From contig JACYLQ010000035.1 in NCBI GenBank assembly GCA_015272395.1, positions 113,433 through 177,432 on the forward strand: a DNA stretch of 64,000 nt, given 5' to 3'. This document shows positions 63,942 to 64,000 of the stretch, piece after piece. Source of the stretch: Calothrix sp. C42_A2020_038. Lineage in GTDB: Bacteria; Cyanobacteriota; Cyanobacteriia; Cyanobacteriales; Nostocaceae. The translations under genes were made by a program, and so were the position numbers. The notes beneath the pieces were generated by a model, which saw only the letters and a program-made list of their open reading frames with translations, had not been told where the DNA came from and ran no database searches. Numbering within the stretch: the stretch's first letter is position 1; each line of letters starts with the position of its first letter.

Positions 63942-64000
63942 TGGTAGATGCACCCTGATAACTCACTCCCCTAGTAGACTGCCATCCGCTAGGGGTTTTT
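63942..64000 (+). ncRNA. nsiR1: NsiR1-type small RNA, copy 4 (reaches window edge)
   Basis: TGGTAGATGCACCCTGATAA then CTCACTCCCC, and terminator CCCCTAG / CTAGGGG with TTTTT at the last bases of the window. The first 30 bases are identical to copy 2. Confidence 0.82.

Larger units (their letters stand above)
62499..64000. other. NsiR1-type locus: intergenic region upstream of hetF
   Basis: About 1.5 kb without a protein gene. It contains four copies of a ~60-nt RNA unit read on the + strand, with start-to-start distances of 419, 495 and 354 bp. Between them lie AT-rich DNA, a family B-like hairpin (63273-63330), a family C copy (63473-63500) and family A pieces (63660-63715, 63861). The array may continue past 64000. 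Confidence 0.75.

Noticed and set aside
62674..64000. CRISPR-like array, because a short sequence recurs at intervals
   Set aside because: Spacing is 350-500 bp and irregular, each unit has a promoter box and terminator, and no cas genes are present. Small RNA genes explain it better.
1..64000. tRNA, rRNA, complete insertion sequence or prophage
   Set aside because: I found no cloverleaf-forming segment, rRNA sequence, transposase, integrase or phage structural gene in any frame.

Overview
The window comes from a filamentous, heterocyst-forming cyanobacterium (Nostocales-like). Three things in the sequence point there: a heterocyst envelope polysaccharide (HEP) gene island with a hepA-type ABC exporter (about 11.4-33.3 kb), a CHAT-domain protein that I identify as hetF (59925-62498, minus strand), and beside it at least four copies of a ~60-nt RNA unit with the arrangement known for NsiR1, the tandem heterocyst-specific small RNA next to hetF in Anabaena. 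The short tandem repeats and dispersed palindromes in nearly every intergenic gap are also typical of this group. The palindrome GGCGCC is strongly over-represented (about 70 by hand count, against roughly 4 expected at ~40% GC), while the classic HIP1 octamer GCGATCGC appears about once.

Layout. 1-3.6 kb: 3' end of a manganese catalase, a YCII-family protein, pheT. 3.9-6.4 kb: a small Lys-rich ORF broken at a run of seven A, then a CheY-like regulator and a PatA-like regulator. 7.1-10.8 kb: a vWA / PP2C phosphatase / kinase-TPR signalling triad. 11.4-29.2 kb: the HEP island (sugar nucleotide genes, a Wzc-like chain-length regulator, initiating sugar transferase, ABC exporter, glycosyltransferases, O-antigen polymerase-like protein), followed by an opposite-strand NHL-propeller gene and one more glycosyltransferase. 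33.7-40.9 kb: a TolC-like outer membrane channel, an SDR protein lacking the catalytic Tyr, a Ca2+-type P-ATPase and a polysaccharide deacetylase. 41.0-44.3 kb: an XRE regulator and an array of six small secreted proteins, three of them close tandem duplicates with two internal repeats. 44.6-53.3 kb: PIN protein, MltA, quinone oxidoreductase, pentapeptide-type membrane protein, Ser/Thr kinase, two conserved cyanobacterial proteins. 53.7-56.6 kb: MurT and GatD (lipid II amidation) separated by an antisense gene. 56.8-58.8 kb: C5 DNA methyltransferase and Uma2 nuclease-like protein, each preceded by a copy of a 64-bp direct repeat. 59.1-64 kb: YdcF/SanA-like protein, hetF and the NsiR1-type array, which runs to the window edge.

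How the parts fit. The HEP island would build and export the heterocyst polysaccharide layer. HetF controls commitment to differentiation, and the NsiR1-type units transcribe divergently from it; each has TCCGGA 35-36 nt upstream of the conserved RNA start, the box reported for HetR-dependent DIF1 promoters. The least described element is the secreted-protein array at 41.8-44.3 kb. It has a candidate operator-promoter beside the XRE gene and a TCCGGA box upstream. All identifications are from reading the sequence; no database search was run.
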